Source: Larix sibirica (Eukaryota > Streptophyta > Pinopsida > Pinales > Pinaceae). From it: a DNA stretch of 20,982 nucleotides. Under the pieces are notes generated by a model that ran no database searches, had not been told where the DNA came from, and worked only from the letters and a program-made list of their open reading frames with translations. The stretch lies in contig NWUY0300055996.1 in assembly GCA_004151065.3 (NCBI GenBank), positions 14,843-35,824 of the forward strand, in the 5' to 3' direction. The position numbers were made by a program, and so were the translations under genes. This document shows, piece after piece, positions 19,121 to 20,982 of this stretch (its first letter is position 1; each line of letters opens with the position of its first letter).

Positions 19121-19699
19121 TTCCTAAGTGTGGTTCTTCACCAAATAATCAATTTCTATAGACAACATTTTCCCATTCAGGAACTCCCTCTCCCTGAGCA
19201 TTGATGTAAGTGTCAAGATCACATGTTTCAAAAACACGTGCCATCAATGCAACATTGCCATGTTTTTTTTTTTACTGCGGGTTTGTCAATCAACACTGGA
19301 ATCACTAGCATTAGGTCCATCAACTTCAATAGTATTAGAAGCCTACCGAGGTAGACAAGTCGACGGTGAATCAAGTTGGTTGTTGTTAGTTGGTCTAGCA
19401 AGTGTGTTGATGTTTTCAGTTGATGTAGAGCAACTACCAATCGACTCATGAGCAAAGGTTGATTGTTTGGTTGAAACTTCAAAAGAAGGTATAGTTGATC
19501 CAAAGTCTTCAATAATATCAAAAGGATCACTATGCAATAGAGTAGAGGAAGAGTTCAACAACTTAGTAGCTAGAATCTTCTCATCAAAGATCACGTTTAT
19601 GCTCAAAATGATCTGTTGATTGATAGGGTCAAAAAGTTGATTGGATTTTGACTCATCAAAAAATCGCATCATGATGCAAGCATGACTCTCTGCATCCAA
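19121..19699 (-). pseudogene. Copia linker between integrase and RT (frame-shifted)
   Basis: The first part (19343-19699) is open and reads as the normal post-integrase region, with a DESKSNQLFDPINQQ block and VIFDEKIL, then a Ser/Thr/Asn-rich variable linker. Downstream, readable traces appear in two different frames (MARVFETCDLDTYINA, then LVKNHT*ELVPQL leading into RT), so at least one frameshift has occurred. An 11-T run at 19263-19273 on the plus strand is a likely slippage site. Confidence 0.75.
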
Positions 19700-20440
19700 T
19701 TTTTTCCTGTAGTTACCACTAATATGTGCCCAAGCAACACATCCAAAGGTTTTGAGGTGTCCGACAGAAGGTTTTCTACCTTACCACTTCTCAACTGGAG
19801 TCATATTGCTGACATCTCTAGTCAGAACAATGTTCAGGTGATAGTTTGAGCAGTAAACAACTTCTCCCAAAAAATTTAGTCGGAGGCCTGTAGTAGGCAT
19901 CGAGCCATTTCTACCAAAGTCCTGTTCTTCCTCTCTGCTACTCCATTCTGCTAATGGGTGTGATTCATAGGTCTATAACAATAAATACCATTCCGGAAGG
20001 GATATTCTTCAAACTGTTGACTCACATATTCTCCACCATTGTCTGATCTCAAACACTTGAGGGGTCGGTCACATTACTTCTCAGCCAATGCCCTAAATTC
20101 CTTGAATCTTTCAAAGACATGAATTTTATTTTTCAATAAATAGACCCATGTTAATATGGAGAAATCATCAATGAAGGTTAAAATATACTTTGCACCTACT
20201 AATGAGGGTTTTTTCATGCAACAAAGATCAATGTGAACAAGTTCTAGTCGGCCTTGTGCTCGCCATGCTTTGTTGGAATAAAAAGGTACCTGATGATGAT
20301 TTCCAAACACACATCCTAGACAAAATCTATCAGGTGGAACAATATTTGGGAGATCAGCAACCATATTCTTTGTTACCATCATTTTCAAACTTTGAAAGTT
20401 CAGATATCAAAGTCGTTCATGCCAAATTCAGCTTTTTTTG
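19700..20440 (-). pseudogene. Copia integrase domain (broken)
   Basis: This enzyme inserts element cDNA into chromosomes. The N-terminal zinc finger is readable as WHERL*YLNF then CLGCVFG (about 20300-20430), the second His of the pair being present only as the surrounding block. The catalytic core follows: HIDLC with the first Asp, FIDDFS, RSDNGGEYVS with the second Asp, and NGVAERKNRTLVEMAR with the Glu. There are 35 residues between the second Asp and the Glu, the D,D35E spacing. Interruptions are a stop in the finger, TAA just after ALAEK (near 20072), TAG before QNGVAERK, TAA near 19880 and a frame change near 19850. All three catalytic residues survive, but the protein cannot be made whole. 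Confidence 0.88.
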
Positions 20441-20589
20441 TCGATGCGAGCAATGAGTGCAGTCGGTCCAGGTTAGAAATAATTCCTTGTAGGGTCACAA
20501 AACTTGTATAGTCCGTCTTTGGGATCTAAATAGCCTGAAGGAACAGATGCCCCCCATGCCTCAGATCCTTTACGATAAAGTGATCTGAC

Positions 20590-20982
20590 TAAAGCTCAAC
20601 AGTCTTACCAGTTTGTGTAAGTTCAAAAAATGATAGCAAGTTTGCGCTCAAGTTAGGCACATCATAGACATTGGAGATTCGACCATGTCAACATTCAACA
20701 TCTCTGCTTCCAACGATCGTGAGAGAATAATCATCAGCTACATAAATCTTTTGTTATGGGGCTCTACTCAAGGAAGATAATAGAGAAGCATCCTTAGCCA
20801 TATGATGAGTGCAACCAGAATTGACTATCCACTTAGTTTGAGTGGTGTGAGCATGTAACTCATGGGAAGTGTCGACATAAAAGGTGAAGTTATTTGCAAG
20901 TCGATTGATCAAGGAACCAATCGACACATCTTCTTCAAGATGCTTGAACTTTTCTTCCAAATCCTTTGTCTTCTTCCAATAG
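20590..20982 (-). pseudogene. Copia aspartic protease region (broken, continues off the window)
   Basis: This domain cleaves the polyprotein. The conserved WI-D-SG-C-HHM block is present as KWIVNSGCTHHM, so the catalytic Asp of the DSG triad is Asn here. The frame continues KDASLLSSLSRAP, a stop, then IYVADDYSLTIVG, another stop, and NVYDVPNLSANLLS, the usual block at the end of the domain. The upstream part (EEKFKHLEEDV) is the end of the gag-proximal region and runs off the window edge without a real start codon. Confidence 0.85.

Larger units (their letters stand above)
17154..20982 (-). mobile_element. Ty1/copia retrotransposon, 3' part (continues beyond the window)
   Basis: On the minus strand the domain order is protease, integrase, reverse transcriptase, RNase H, then a polypurine tract and an LTR. 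Integrase before RT defines the copia superfamily. Gag and the 5' LTR lie beyond 20982. Every domain carries stops or frame changes, so this copy is dead. The insertion-site duplication cannot be verified because the other end is outside the window. Confidence 0.92.

Noticed and set aside
1-20982. CRISPR arrays, operons, bacterial promoters or tRNA genes
   Set aside because: None seen. All repeats are explained as LTRs, tandem satellites or small inverted-repeat elements, and the coding remnants are eukaryotic retroelements.

Overview
This is plant nuclear DNA made of transposable elements, with no recognisable host gene, tRNA, rRNA or bacterial feature. The evidence is plant-type Ty3/gypsy (chromovirus) and Ty1/copia polyprotein remnants, primer-binding sites matching plant initiator-Met tRNA, a tRNA-derived SINE with target-site duplications, AT-rich composition and pervasive nonsense and frameshift decay. 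Decayed elements still bounded by readable termini suggest a large genome that removes transposons slowly (a gymnosperm is possible), but the species cannot be named from sequence alone.

Layout. Positions 166-1312 hold two successive copies of the 3' end of a gypsy/chromovirus pol gene (integrase C-terminus plus chromodomain-like tail). Each is followed by a polypurine tract and an LTR beginning TGTAACACCCC or TGCAACACCCC. A single N at 870 sits exactly at the junction between the copies. Positions 1501-5408 are mostly unassigned repeat-like DNA, with a small fold-back element flanked by a 12-bp direct repeat (3274-3406) and a short AGAT microsatellite.

Positions 5414-13378 are one complete LTR retrotransposon, called element A here. 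It has TTTTA target-site duplications on both sides, LTRs of about 2.1 kb (5414-9592 and 11251-13378), a primer-binding site at 9595, a polypurine tract ending at 11250, and only about 1.66 kb of mostly non-coding interior. A second LTR retrotransposon, element B (5850-7954, about 2.1 kb), sits inside A's 5' LTR. The matching position in A's 3' LTR (11690-11694) is the empty site. B has LTRs of about 0.4 kb, a decayed reading frame of about 265 codons that I cannot assign to a family, and an unusual 39-nt palindromic tail at its right end.

Positions 13384-17150 hold an inverted-repeat-rich segment with a CACTA-like left edge (about 14024-14420), a tRNA-derived SINE (14512-14711) with a 14-bp target-site duplication, a G/T-rich degenerate telomere-like tract (about 16090-16675) and a 21-bp-period minisatellite (about 16975-17140). 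From 17154 to the window end, on the minus strand, is the 3' part of a Ty1/copia retrotransposon: LTR, RNase H, reverse transcriptase, integrase and protease, broken by stops and frameshifts. Several stops look like CpG-to-TpG decay at arginine codons.

No element here encodes an intact protein. The main value of the window is its insertion history: B inserted into A, the SINE inserted beside the CACTA-like segment, and two single Ns marking places where repeat sequence appears to have been lost or misjoined.
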